IMG/VR virus record: IMGVR_UViG_3300009320_000078
Location: 1 to 31,781 of that record
Reading direction: 5' to 3' (one strand)
Length of the DNA: 31,781 bases
DNA from: a virus
The position numbers and the translations under genes were made by a program. Under the pieces are notes generated by a model. It was given only the letters and a program-made list of their open reading frames with translations, did no database searches and had not been told where the DNA came from. This document shows, piece by piece, positions 19,673 to 26,612 of the stretch. Position 1 is the first letter of the stretch; the number at the start of each line of letters is the position of its first letter.

Positions 19673-21467
19673 TATAGAAGTTCTACCCAATTACTTCTTA
19701 GTATCATTTAAAAAACGTGAAGGTGGTGAGCCTTTAGAAATTGAGATGCACGGAACTTTGAGTAAGCTTCAATCACTCCAAAAATCAAAGATGAACAGTA
19801 CTATGAAAAAGTACACTACCTTTGGATTCAACTCTAAGAATTTTGACCTACCTTTAATCAATGCAGCGTTAGACGGTGCTAACTGTAAAGCTTTACATAA
19901 GATGGCTGGTACAATGATTAAGAATCGTATGCCTGATTGGTTAGTTTACAGAGATTTTGAAATTACCAAAAGAAACTACGACCATATAGATGTGAGTGAA
20001 CCAGCTCCAGCTGTATTGATTTCACTTAAAAATTACGGTACACGTATAGGCTCTAAAAGGTTGCAAGAGTTTTACCTTGACCCTAACCTACCTATTGAAT
20101 CGAAGGAGATACCAGCTTTTAGAAGCTACTGTATCAACGATTTAGACACAACCATTGACCTCTATAACGCTATAGAAGATAGAATCAAACTGAGAATATC
20201 TATGAGTGATGAATATGGATTAGACCTAAGAAGTAAATCCGATGCTCAGATAGCTGAGGCAGTTATATGTTCAGAGCTTGAGAAGGTTGGTGTAACTCCA
20301 GTTAAACCTAACTTCTCAAGAACATATAAACCTACATATAAAGCTCCTAATTATATTCAATTTGAATCACCTGAACTACAAGAGTTGGTGCATGAAATTG
20401 AAAGTATTGAATTTGACTTGGCTGACAATGGTGCTGTTAAACTTCCTAAAAATCTATCTAATCGTAAAATCGTGATTGGAGATACGAAATATAAGATGGG
20501 TATTGGAGGGCTTCACAGTCAAGAAAAATCTCTAAGTGTTGTGAGTAATGAGACACACGTTATGAGAAACGCTGACTTTAGCTCATATTACCCCTTTATA
20601 ATCATTTTATTAGGTTTAGCACCCAAACACTTAGGGAAGAAGTTTCTAACGATTTATGAGCGTATTGTGAGGCGTAGATTGAAGGCTAAGGCTGAAGGCG
20701 ATAAGTTGGTAGCTGATTCTTTGAAGATTACCATTAACGGTAGCTTTGGAAAATTCGGTTCTAAGTACTCTAAACTGTATTCACCTGACCTATTATTAGC
20801 CACTACTATTACTGGTCAACTGACTTTACTCATGTTGATTGAACAGTTGGAGTTTAATGGTATTCCAGTTGTATCTGCTAACACAGATGGGCTTGAGTAT
20901 TTTTGTCCTCGTGACAAAGTAGAATTAGCTGAGACTATTATATTTGACTTAGAGTTGGTGACTGGGTATGAGATGGATAGTGGTGAGTATAAAGCTTTAC
21001 ACGCTGCTAACGTGAACAATTATGTGGCTGTATATGATAACGAGGTGAAAGCGAAAGGTATCTATGCAAAAACTACACTTAGTAAAGGTCGTTCAACTCC
21101 GATAGTCTTCACGGCTATTAGAGAGTATCTTGGTAAGGGTATCAAATTGCATGATACGATAAATAGGTGTAAAGATGTTAATGAGTTTATAGCGGCTCGT
21201 ACTGTTAAAGGCGGTGCGGTTTGGAAAGACGAGTACTTAGGTAAGATGGTGAGATGGTATTACTCTAAAGATGGTACATCAATACACTATAAGAGTAATG
21301 GCAACTTAGTACCTAAGACTGGAGAAGGAAATGGTGTTAAACCTATGATGGATTTAACTGAAGATATACCGAAAGATTTAGACATTAATTGGTATGTCGA
21401 TGAAGCGATTAAAAAGTTAAAAGACTTGGGAGTAGATTATGAGAAAGATACCGATACGACCCGATGA
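19650..21467 (+). CDS. Family B DNA polymerase
   Basis: 605 residues from MKKLVSVDIEV, chosen because AAAGGGGG lies 8 bp upstream (a TTG at 19644 is the alternative). Exonuclease: SVDIEVLPN (Asp8-Ile-Glu10), GFNSKNFDLPL, and YCINDLDTT near 158-166, which are ExoI-III of the 3'-5' exonuclease. Polymerase: motif A NADFSSYYP near 307, motif B KITINGSFGKFGS near 359, motif C SANTDGLEYF near 409. This is family B, not the family A of T7. The C-terminal part after 420 is compact (KAKGIYAKTT..., GGAVWKDEYLG). Protein-primed or DNA-primed use is not certain; the PrimPol gene argues for primase-made primers. Confidence 0.92.
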   Translation: MKKLVSVDIEVLPNYFLVSFKKREGGEPLEIEMHGTLSKLQSLQKSKMNSTMKKYTTFGFNSKNFDLPLINAALDGANCKALHKMAGTMIKNRMPDWLVYRDFEITKRNYDHIDVSEPAPAVLISLKNYGTRIGSKRLQEFYLDPNLPIESKEIPAFRSYCINDLDTTIDLYNAIEDRIKLRISMSDEYGLDLRSKSDAQIAEAVICSELEKVGVTPVKPNFSRTYKPTYKAPNYIQFESPELQELVHEIESIEFDLADNGAVKLPKNLSNRKIVIGDTKYKMGIGGLHSQEKSLSVVSNETHVMRNADFSSYYPFIIILLGLAPKHLGKKFLTIYERIVRRRLKAKAEGDKLVADSLKITINGSFGKFGSKYSKLYSPDLLLATTITGQLTLLMLIEQLEFNGIPVVSANTDGLEYFCPRDKVELAETIIFDLELVTGYEMDSGEYKALHAANVNNYVAVYDNEVKAKGIYAKTTLSKGRSTPIVFTAIREYLGKGIKLHDTINRCKDVNEFIAARTVKGGAVWKDEYLGKMVRWYYSKDGTSIHYKSNGNLVPKTGEGNGVKPMMDLTEDIPKDLDINWYVDEAIKKLKDLGVDYEKDTDTTR

Positions 21468-21516
21468 CAAGGTGTGGATAGATAAAGAGGGTAAGCAACA
21501 TGAGGGGTTAGTATGA
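21439..21516 (+). CDS. Mini-protein overlapping polymerase end (25 aa)
   Basis: ATG at 21439 inside the polymerase C-terminus (GAGTAGATTATG), overlapping it by 29 bp. Product MRKIPIRPDDKVWIDKEGKQ then HEGLV; the TGA overlaps the next ATG (ATGA). The VWIDKEGKQHEG run has the look of real phage mini-genes, but no strong ribosome site is present (GGGAG at distance). Low certainty. Confidence 0.4.
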   Translation: MRKIPIRPDDKVWIDKEGKQHEGLV

Positions 21517-21689
21517 GATATTTAATTCCAATGATAATAGGATGGATAGCTTTAGTGGTCATATTTATACAAGCTATTGACGCTCCTGACTCAACAGCTG
21601 AGGGGATATTTATAATAGCTTTAACGGTTGTATTTGGATTACTGTTAATAGTTGATGTAAGTCTTGATTTATATGAAAAAAAAGGATGA
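21513..21689 (+). CDS. Small two-TM membrane protein (58 aa)
   Basis: Good ribosome site (GAGGGG, 6 bp before ATG). TM1 is about residues 3-20 (IPMIIGWIALVVIFIQA), then a short polar loop DAPDSTAEG, TM2 about 30-49 (IFIIALTVVFGLLLIVDVS), and a charged tail. The start overlaps the upstream mini-gene stop by 4 bp. Size and topology fit a small holin or superinfection/inner-membrane protein, but the lysis block lies elsewhere, so I leave the role open. Confidence 0.65.
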   Translation: MRYLIPMIIGWIALVVIFIQAIDAPDSTAEGIFIIALTVVFGLLLIVDVSLDLYEKKG

Positions 21690-21735
21690 GAAATGAAAAC
21701 ATTTTACCATTACACAATAAGTGGGAGGAAGTACC

Positions 21736-22062
21736 ATGTCTGATGAAGAATTAGTAGAAACGAATGTTTACAGAGTGTTGAAGCCTTGTAGTAATTGTCC
21801 TTTTACGGATAACGGTGAGGCTATGCACCTGAGAGATGGTCGAGTAGATGAGATTAAAGCCATGCTCTTAGAAGATAAGGGTAACAGTTTTAACTGTCAT
21901 AAGACAGTTTATAACCTTGAAAAAGATATGAGTCCTTATGACGGTGGTAAGCACCCGCTCAAGATGTGTGCGGGTGCTTACAACTTTTTAAAGAAAGAGG
22001 ATAAGCCAAATGATATAATGCAGATTGCAGAAAGGTTAGGTATTGAAGATGGAGAAAAGTGA
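21736..22062 (+). CDS. Cysteine-rich protein, DUF6283-like (108 aa)
   Basis: Start is ATG at 21736 (MSDEELVETN), preceded by GGGAGGAAG; the GTG at 21721 is inside that ribosome site. LKPCSNCPFTDNG (CxxCPF), SFNCHKTVY and KMCAGAYNF form a conserved cysteine/histidine layout likely to bind a metal; it matches what I recall of DUF6283, a common phage family without a known job. The end overlaps the helicase gene by 14 bp. A 16-codon frame (21692-21742) upstream is probably not a gene. Confidence 0.7.
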   Translation: MSDEELVETNVYRVLKPCSNCPFTDNGEAMHLRDGRVDEIKAMLLEDKGNSFNCHKTVYNLEKDMSPYDGGKHPLKMCAGAYNFLKKEDKPNDIMQIAERLGIEDGEK

Positions 22063-23392
22063 CCTATACAAATATCAAGAGAGGGCGGTACAGCATATAC
22101 TTGATATTCCTTACTCTGCTCTATGGCTTGATATGGGTCTAGGTAAAACTATATCAACATTGACAGCCATAGAGGAGTTGATGTTTGAGAGCTTTGAGGT
22201 AAAAAAGGTTTTACTCATAGCTCCTTTACGTGTATGTAACACGGTTTGGAAACAAGAGGCTGAGGGTTGGGAGCATACAAGCTTCCTAAAATTTTCTAAT
22301 TTAGCTGGTGGTAAACGTAACATGGAGAAAGGGTTACAGCGTAATGCTGATATATACCTAATCAACAGAGAGAATGTTACAGCACTTGTTAAACATTTGG
22401 GTCGTAAGTGGATATTCGATATGGTTGTGATTGATGAAAGTTCGTCTTTCAAGTCACATAAGAGTCAAAGGTTCAGAGCCCTTAAACACGTTAGACCTAA
22501 GATTAAAAGGATGGTACAGCTTACAGGTACTCCATCACCTAACGGTTATATGGATTTATGGTCTCAATTTTATCTTCTTGATATGGGTGCACGGCTTGGT
22601 AAAACTATCAGTAACTATCGGAGTAGGTTCTTTGAATCCGACTTTATGGGTTACAATTATAATTTGGTCGAAGGTTCTGATGCAAAGATTAAATCTCTCA
22701 TAACTGACGTGGTATTATCTATGAAGAGTGAGGATTATCTTGAGTTACCTGAAGTTATTAGTTTGGTGCTTGAGAATAATCTTGAAGGTAAATTACTTAA
22801 GCAGTATAAAGCTTTTGAAAAAGATATGTTGCTTCAGATTGATGGGGATGAAAAAATCCTAGCTATGACAGCAGCGACTCTAAGTAATAAATTACTGCAA
22901 TTCTCATCAGGTAATGTGTATAGTGGTGATGAAGATAATCGTGTTGTGAATCACTTCCATAAATTGAAGTTAGAGACACTTAACGAGATTGTCGAAGATA
23001 GTCCTAACGAAAATTTATTAGTGGCTTATAATTATAAACATGAGTTAGAAGCTCTAACTGAAGCTTTCCCCGATGCAGTGGTCTTAGATAAAAAGGGTGA
23101 ATGTATTAAAGACTGGAACGATGGTAAGATTAAGATGTTGTTAGCTCATCCAGCTTCGGCTGGTCACGGTCTTAATTTACAATACGGTGGTAGTACTCTT
23201 GTATGGTATGGGTTTAATTGGAGTTTGGAACTCTACCAGCAGTTCAACAAACGACTGCACCGTAACGGTCAACAGAACATTGTAAGAATTTTACATATAG
23301 CTGTAGGTGAGATTGAAACTCGATTGATGAAATCTCTTAGTAAAAAAGATGCGACTCAGAGCGATTTGTTGCACAGTTTAAAAGGGGAGTAA
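22049..23392 (+). CDS. SNF2-like / SF2 helicase
   Basis: 447 residues from MEKSDLYKYQERAVQHIL (a TTG two codons upstream is less likely). Q-motif-like YKYQERAV, Walker A DMGLGKT near 28-34, DEAH-equivalent VVIDESSSFK near 126, motif III LTGTP, and motif VI QQFNKRLHRNGQ near 398. LLAHPASAGHGLNLQYGGSTLVWYG is the C-terminal helicase signature. This is the compact phage SNF2 type that accompanies DUF2800/DUF2815 replication modules. It may remodel protein-DNA complexes; strand-separation activity cannot be read from sequence. Confidence 0.92.
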   Translation: MEKSDLYKYQERAVQHILDIPYSALWLDMGLGKTISTLTAIEELMFESFEVKKVLLIAPLRVCNTVWKQEAEGWEHTSFLKFSNLAGGKRNMEKGLQRNADIYLINRENVTALVKHLGRKWIFDMVVIDESSSFKSHKSQRFRALKHVRPKIKRMVQLTGTPSPNGYMDLWSQFYLLDMGARLGKTISNYRSRFFESDFMGYNYNLVEGSDAKIKSLITDVVLSMKSEDYLELPEVISLVLENNLEGKLLKQYKAFEKDMLLQIDGDEKILAMTAATLSNKLLQFSSGNVYSGDEDNRVVNHFHKLKLETLNEIVEDSPNENLLVAYNYKHELEALTEAFPDAVVLDKKGECIKDWNDGKIKMLLAHPASAGHGLNLQYGGSTLVWYGFNWSLELYQQFNKRLHRNGQQNIVRILHIAVGEIETRLMKSLSKKDATQSDLLHSLKGE

Positions 23393-23433
23393 GATGAAAA
23401 TTGGTGTCATTATAATAATAGAGGTTAAATAAG

Positions 23434-23733
23434 ATGGTTAAAGGTTATAGATTAAAGAATTTATTTCTTAAGATGAGTTATGATGAGTTGGAAAAAGAGT
23501 GTAAACGTGAGGGGTGGATAATCCCTCTAACTACAGAACTCCAAGATTATGAGATTAAGCATGATGGTATATGGACGGCTAGTGTTGTTTTAGATACACA
23601 GTATAAGCTTACTGAGGATGATATTAAATATGGTGTTAAACTTGGTGTAGTCTATTCTCATAAAGAAAATAAAGAGTATGTTACCAATAGGAATTTTAAA
23701 ATGAATTGTGCGGTACTTGTAAAGGTTGAATAA
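23434..23733 (+). CDS. Hypothetical protein (99 aa)
   Basis: Start is at 23434 (MVKGYRLKNLFLKMSYDELEKEC), with AGAGG 9 bp upstream; MSYDELEKEC at residue 14 is an alternative. A helical start precedes IKHDGIWTASVVLDTQYKLTEDDIKYGVKLGVVYS and a strand-rich end. No motif recognised. It is after the helicase gene and its stop overlaps the next ATG (TAATG). Confidence 0.65.
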   Translation: MVKGYRLKNLFLKMSYDELEKECKREGWIIPLTTELQDYEIKHDGIWTASVVLDTQYKLTEDDIKYGVKLGVVYSHKENKEYVTNRNFKMNCAVLVKVE

Positions 23734-23903
23734 TGGGTAATGGTAAAGAGCTTATACAAAAGGCTAAAGATGAGGCTTTGAAGATTGAAGCTAGAGTTGA
23801 GATGTCTATCGAGATACTTGAAAAGATGGTGTTCAAACGTGTTCCATCTAAAGAGGATATAGAGAGGGTTAAAAAAGTAATTAAGGTATTAAAAGGAGGG
23901 TGA
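23733..23903 (+). CDS. Small coiled-coil protein (56 aa)
   Basis: ATG at 23733 overlaps the TAA of the previous gene. Product is a charged helix, KELIQKAKDEALKIEARVEMSIEILEKMVF, then KEDIERVKKVIKVLKGG. Coiled-coil propensity is evident from the heptad-like hydrophobics. It ends 3 bp before the convergent hairpin. Last gene of the rightward replication operon; role unknown. No clear ribosome site besides AAAGG 7 bp upstream. Confidence 0.65.
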   Translation: MGNGKELIQKAKDEALKIEARVEMSIEILEKMVFKRVPSKEDIERVKKVIKVLKGG

Positions 23904-23905
23904 AC

Positions 23906-23930
23906 TTCTCTAAGCTTAAAGCTTAGAGAA
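23906..23930. terminator. 11-bp hairpin between convergent operons
   Basis: TTCTCTAAGCT (23906-23916) and AGCTTAGAGAA (23920-23930) form a perfect stem with a 3-nt loop, containing the amidase stop codon. It separates the rightward replication operon from the leftward lysis operon. No T-run follows on either strand, so it may be a bidirectional but weak terminator. Confidence 0.6.
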
Positions 23931-24455
23931 AAACTCTTTATAGGAAGCTACAAGAGGTTGATACATTTCACCGCCCTCTATAAATCTTTCTTGGTTTGAT
24001 GCAAAGAAAGGTTCAACAATTAGAGATGTGTAATTACCGCGTTTAAGGAAGCCGTAACCGTTCCCTTTATCTCGCTTAATTATATTTCTGTCATTGTTAT
24101 GAAGATGTTTATCATAACATTCATCAAGCTTTTCAGCTAAGACCTTGCCCGATTTACTTAGGTAAAGAATCTCATGCCCGTTGATATCAGGGTCACTCGC
24201 ACCATTAAAATGAAACTCGATAGCTATATCGCAATCACCCCACTTAGATATTTGCTTGTGCATATCATTTTGTTCTCTAGTATATGAGCCTAAGTTTTTT
24301 CTCTCAAATATTTTGTAATCGTGATTTGGAGGTAGGTAAGGTAAAAGTTCTGCGAGAAAATTCTTATTGTATTCATACTCACTTAAACCAAGAGAACCGT
24401 AAGCTCCCCTTTTTACTGGATTATGACCTATACATAAAGCTATTTTCTTAGACAT
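23916..24455 (-). CDS. N-acetylmuramoyl-L-alanine amidase (endolysin)
   Basis: 179 residues. CIGHN (His11), SEYEYN (Glu26), EFHFNGA (His82) and SLIVEPFF (Glu148) give the zinc ligands and catalytic glutamate of the Amidase_3 type, which cuts the bond between muramic acid and L-alanine in peptidoglycan. No signal peptide is seen, so release depends on a holin; a holin-like gene lies two genes upstream on the same strand. T7 lysozyme is an unrelated Amidase_2-type enzyme. The start MSKKIALCIGHNP is supported by AAAGGATTAAAT upstream. No cell-wall-binding domain. Confidence 0.88.
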   Translation of the reverse strand: MSKKIALCIGHNPVKRGAYGSLGLSEYEYNKNFLAELLPYLPPNHDYKIFERKNLGSYTREQNDMHKQISKWGDCDIAIEFHFNGASDPDINGHEILYLSKSGKVLAEKLDECYDKHLHNNDRNIIKRDKGNGYGFLKRGNYTSLIVEPFFASNQERFIEGGEMYQPLVASYKEFFSKL

Positions 24456-24457
24456 AT

Positions 24458-24640
24458 TTAATCCTTTTTAACTTGAATTTGTTTATACCCAGCTCTTTCA
24501 GCTACCATCTTTTCAATGTGGTATGTTTCACCCTCATACTCTACTGAACTTTCATCTGTCTTAAACGCATATATAATTTCGTTCCTAAGCTTATTACTCG
24601 TAAGCTCTTTACCATCTTTATAAATAATACTATAAAGCAT
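24458..24640 (-). CDS. Small hypothetical protein in the lysis block (60 aa)
   Basis: MLYSIIYKDGKELTSNKLRN, then EIIYAFKTDESSVEYEGETYHIEKMVAERAGYKQIQVKKD. Short, strand-rich and partly basic, without a membrane segment; it occupies the space between holin-like and endolysin genes, with AAAGGAG 6 bp before its ATG. Its TAA lies 2 bp before the endolysin ATG. Not recognised. Confidence 0.65.
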   Translation of the reverse strand: MLYSIIYKDGKELTSNKLRNEIIYAFKTDESSVEYEGETYHIEKMVAERAGYKQIQVKKD

Positions 24641-24641
24641 A

Positions 24642-25001
24642 TCACGCTCCTTTGTAACTATTTATACCGTTAACACCAAACGATGCACCGACAATCGCTC
24701 CCCACGCACTTGTTATAGGGATGAAAAGTTCGGTCATTTGGGATGATGCGGTTTTAGCACCCTCCACATCACCTATTCCAAAAGCGGTCATACCTATGAA
24801 ACCTACAGTTGATATGAGATAAAAACCGTAAGCCTTAGATGTGAACTTTGATATATCCCTACGCATCTTACCATTAGGGTCTAAGGTTTTGACAAATAAA
24901 GATTTAGCCTCAGCGGTCTCTTTATCTGTCTGTATCCATTCTGTAGCTATGTTCTCTACAGATGCTATAGCCTTATCTAATCCGAAATCTAATCCAAACA
25001 T
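24642..25001 (-). CDS. Holin-like membrane protein (119 aa)
   Basis: Start MFGLDFGLDKAIASVENIATEW, then KLFVKTL-type charged region and two hydrophobic helices: about 57-75 (KAYGFYLISTVGFIGMTAFG) and 92-111 (LFIPITSAWGAIVGASFGVNG). This two- to three-TM pattern with a short loop and a C-terminal short tail resembles 3TM-type phage holins. It would make membrane holes for the endolysin. Ribosome site AAAGGAAT. Call by topology plus neighbour (amidase). Confidence 0.7.
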   Translation of the reverse strand: MFGLDFGLDKAIASVENIATEWIQTDKETAEAKSLFVKTLDPNGKMRRDISKFTSKAYGFYLISTVGFIGMTAFGIGDVEGAKTASSQMTELFIPITSAWGAIVGASFGVNGINSYKGA

Positions 25002-25003
25002 AA

Positions 25004-25324
25004 TTATTCCTTTCTACTTATTTTTTCTATAAACGATAAAATCTTTCCCTGACCAGTCTCCAGTCCATCAAACCTCTTATCCATGTGTTTCTCAAACTGT
25101 CTGAAGTATTCTTTAGAAACATACTTATCGTCAACATCTTTTGCTGTGACTGAAAGCTCTGACCTAGTATTTAATCTAACAAGGTCATCACCGTGTTTAT
25201 CAAGCCTACCAAATAGAGTCTCGATATGCTTTTTAGATTCAGCTGTTTGGTATCTATTAACAAACCCAGCCCCAACTACAGCGACCACCATTCCAACTAA
25301 CGTTATCACCCAACTTTCAATCAT
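25004..25324 (-). CDS. TM-anchored coiled-coil protein (possible spanin or holin partner)
   Basis: 106 residues. One N-terminal transmembrane helix (ITLVGMVVAVVGAGFVNRY, 6-24), then charged helices with LDKHGDDLVRLNTRSELSVTAK and YFRQFEKHMDKRFDGLETGQGKILSFIEKI. Short TM-plus-coiled-coil proteins at this place in lysis clusters are inner-membrane spanin-like or XhlA-like proteins. No lipobox gene is seen nearby, so a two-component spanin is not proven. Lies just before the holin-like gene; the gap to the divergent VRR-NUC gene carries operators. Confidence 0.6.
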   Translation of the reverse strand: MIESWVITLVGMVVAVVGAGFVNRYQTAESKKHIETLFGRLDKHGDDLVRLNTRSELSVTAKDVDDKYVSKEYFRQFEKHMDKRFDGLETGQGKILSFIEKISRKE

Positions 25325-25340
25325 TTTTCTACCTTTTAAA

Positions 25341-25415
25341 TTAAGTTAAGTTATATTATAACTTAAATCTTTTCGTTTTTAATTTAAGTTTAAGTTAGTT
25401 TGAATATACTTAAAC
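25341..25415. promoter_or_regulatory. Divergent control region with TTAAGTT repeats
   Basis: The 21-bp palindrome TTAAGTTATA-T-TATAACTTAA (25346-25366) and further copies of TTAAGTT/TTTAAG at 25341, 25383 and 25389. It lies between the leftward lysis genes and the rightward VRR-NUC gene. TATACT (25405-25410) is a -10 candidate for the VRR-NUC gene, with ATG 6 bp downstream. Operator of a divergent regulator is inferred. Confidence 0.5.
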
Positions 25416-25688
25416 ATGGCAGAAAGTAAAGTACAGAAAAAAATAATTGATTACTTGAAAAAACGAGGTTATTATACTATCAAAACTGTCCGTTCCAATA
25501 TGGTCGGAGTTCCTGATATTATAGTTTGTGACAACTTTGGATGCTTCTACGCGATAGAGGTTAAAGATGTCGGTAAAAAGAATACAGTCACTAAACTGCA
25601 ACAACACCATATTGATACTATTAACGTTTGTGGTGGCGTTGCATTTGTGGCTGATTCTGTGCAAGATGTTATAGATAAAGGATTATAA
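25416..25688 (+). CDS. VRR-NUC domain endonuclease (90 aa)
   Basis: 90 residues, the full size of the stand-alone phage VRR-NUC family. The start AESKVQKKIIDYLKKRGYYTIKTVR is the family's opening helix; GVPDIIVC and YAIEVKDVGKK supply the catalytic Asp and Glu-x-Lys, and TKLQQHHIDTINVCGGVAFVAD closes the fold. These are PD-(D/E)xK nucleases that cut DNA junctions. No Shine-Dalgarno motif is seen; ATG is 6 nt after a TATACT box, so the mRNA may be leaderless. The role in replication or recombination is inferred from family. Confidence 0.88.
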   Translation: MAESKVQKKIIDYLKKRGYYTIKTVRSNMVGVPDIIVCDNFGCFYAIEVKDVGKKNTVTKLQQHHIDTINVCGGVAFVADSVQDVIDKGL

Positions 25689-25859
25689 TTGGCTAAGAAA
25701 AAAGACTATGTGAAACGGCAAGAACATATAACAGTAGTTCCCTCTGTGTTTAAGAAGTTTCTTAAAATATGTGACCACCACAAGAGAACGCAGAGAGGTC
25801 AAGTCACTAAGTGGATTGAGGATGAGTATAAAAAGATATTTGGAAAGGATATAAAATGA
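25689..25859 (+). CDS. Small basic RHH-like DNA-binding protein (56 aa)
   Basis: TTG start at 25689, with AAAGGA 6 bp upstream, directly after the VRR-NUC stop. Product LAKKKDYVKRQEHITVVPSV (initiated with Met) then FKKFLKICDHHKRTQRGQVTKWIEDEYKKIFGKDIK. The strand HITVV followed by PSVFKKFLKICDHH and QVTKWIEDEYKKIF resembles a ribbon-helix-helix domain. Overlaps the next gene by 4 bp (ATGA). It could regulate the TTAAGTT repeats next door; that is only inference. Confidence 0.55.
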   Translation: MAKKKDYVKRQEHITVVPSVFKKFLKICDHHKRTQRGQVTKWIEDEYKKIFGKDIK

Positions 25860-26368
25860 GTGATGGTGGAAAAACAGACTTTTATGATTTAAAAGGGTGT
25901 AAGGACGTTGATGACCTTGCAGAGATGTTAGACCTTAGAGGGGATGAGTTTAACTGTTTGAAGGCTATTTTCGGCATAGCAATAGCTCGTAAGACTGGAA
26001 ACAGTAGACATGATGGAACATCTATACAGAGAGATGCTAATAAATTAGCTCATTATAGTGTTAGAATCCAAGAGCGAACTCATAAGCCTGAGTCTGAATT
26101 AAAAGGCTTAAGACCCTCTATAATCATTACTGATGACCTATCAGATGAAGAGTCAACATCTGAATTAACCGTAGGGGTTGGTTCAAGTGAGCACTATCAC
26201 CTTATAATCGAGAAGTTATATGAGGGCGGGGTAGTTAAAACTCCATACGGTAGAGATTATGATAAGTTCTTACAAGATTTTATAAATTACATACATGAGG
26301 CTCATCATAAAGAAATAACAATCAACCCCCTTCAGTTTGGTGACCTAGCTGTGATAGAGTTGGTGTAA
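25856..26368 (+). CDS. DUF3310-like protein (170 aa)
   Basis: TDFYDLKGCKDVDDLAEMLDLRGDEFNCLKAIFGIAIAR, then SRHDGTSIQRDANKLAHYSVRI resemble the DUF3310 layout 'FYDL...DV.E.L.....F..GNA.KYI.RAG.K..RD..KA..YL'. The second part (SEHYHLIIEKLYEGGVVKTPYGRDYDKFLQDFINYIHE) is not part of that family as I know it, so the protein may be a fused or extended version. AAAGGATATAAA before the ATG. Function of the family is not known to me. Call is tentative. Confidence 0.55.
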   Translation: MSDGGKTDFYDLKGCKDVDDLAEMLDLRGDEFNCLKAIFGIAIARKTGNSRHDGTSIQRDANKLAHYSVRIQERTHKPESELKGLRPSIIITDDLSDEESTSELTVGVGSSEHYHLIIEKLYEGGVVKTPYGRDYDKFLQDFINYIHEAHHKEITINPLQFGDLAVIELV

Positions 26369-26369
26369 T

Positions 26370-26612
26370 ATGGAGATAAGTGAAGAAGAATACAAGAGTT
26401 TACACAAAAGGGTTAGGGAAGCTGAAGGACGATATAAACGATTAACTGATGAGATTAATATATTCTTCAGAGACTCTTATGTTAGGATAACACGAGAGCC
26501 GCCACATTTCCATAAAGAAATAATTTATGTTAAATTAGAGGCTGATAAATTAGATGGTAAGCTCAAGGGATTCCTTGAGCACCGAGTTAGAACACAAGGT
26601 TATCCTCTCTAA
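26370..26612 (+). CDS. Small coiled protein convergent with terminase (80 aa)
   Basis: MEISEEEYKSLHKRVREAEG then RYKRLTDEINIFFRDSYVR; a helical start followed by strand-like HFHKEIIYVKLEADKLDGKLKGFLEHRVRTQGYPL. Starts one base after the previous TAA, so translation is coupled. Ends inside the 3' end of the terminase gene (26-bp antisense overlap), with a GCTCAAGG hairpin in its coding region. No family recognised. Confidence 0.6.
   Translation: MEISEEEYKSLHKRVREAEGRYKRLTDEINIFFRDSYVRITREPPHFHKEIIYVKLEADKLDGKLKGFLEHRVRTQGYPL
26561..26580 (-). terminator. 8-bp hairpin just past the terminase stop codon
   Basis: GCTCAAGG (26561-26568) and CCTTGAGC (26573-26580) are perfect arms around GATT, 6 nt beyond the terminase stop on the minus strand. 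It is inside the 80-aa gene. No strong T-run follows (TTACC). It may end or stabilise the late transcript. Confidence 0.45.

Noticed and set aside
21692-21742. 16-codon frame MKTFYHYTISGRKYHV
   Set aside because: It has AAGGATG upstream but its length and its overlap with the ribosome site of the 21736 gene make it doubtful.
23393-23433. 12-codon frame MKIGVIIIIEVK
   Set aside because: Too short and without a distinctive signal; it merely carries the ribosome site of the next gene.
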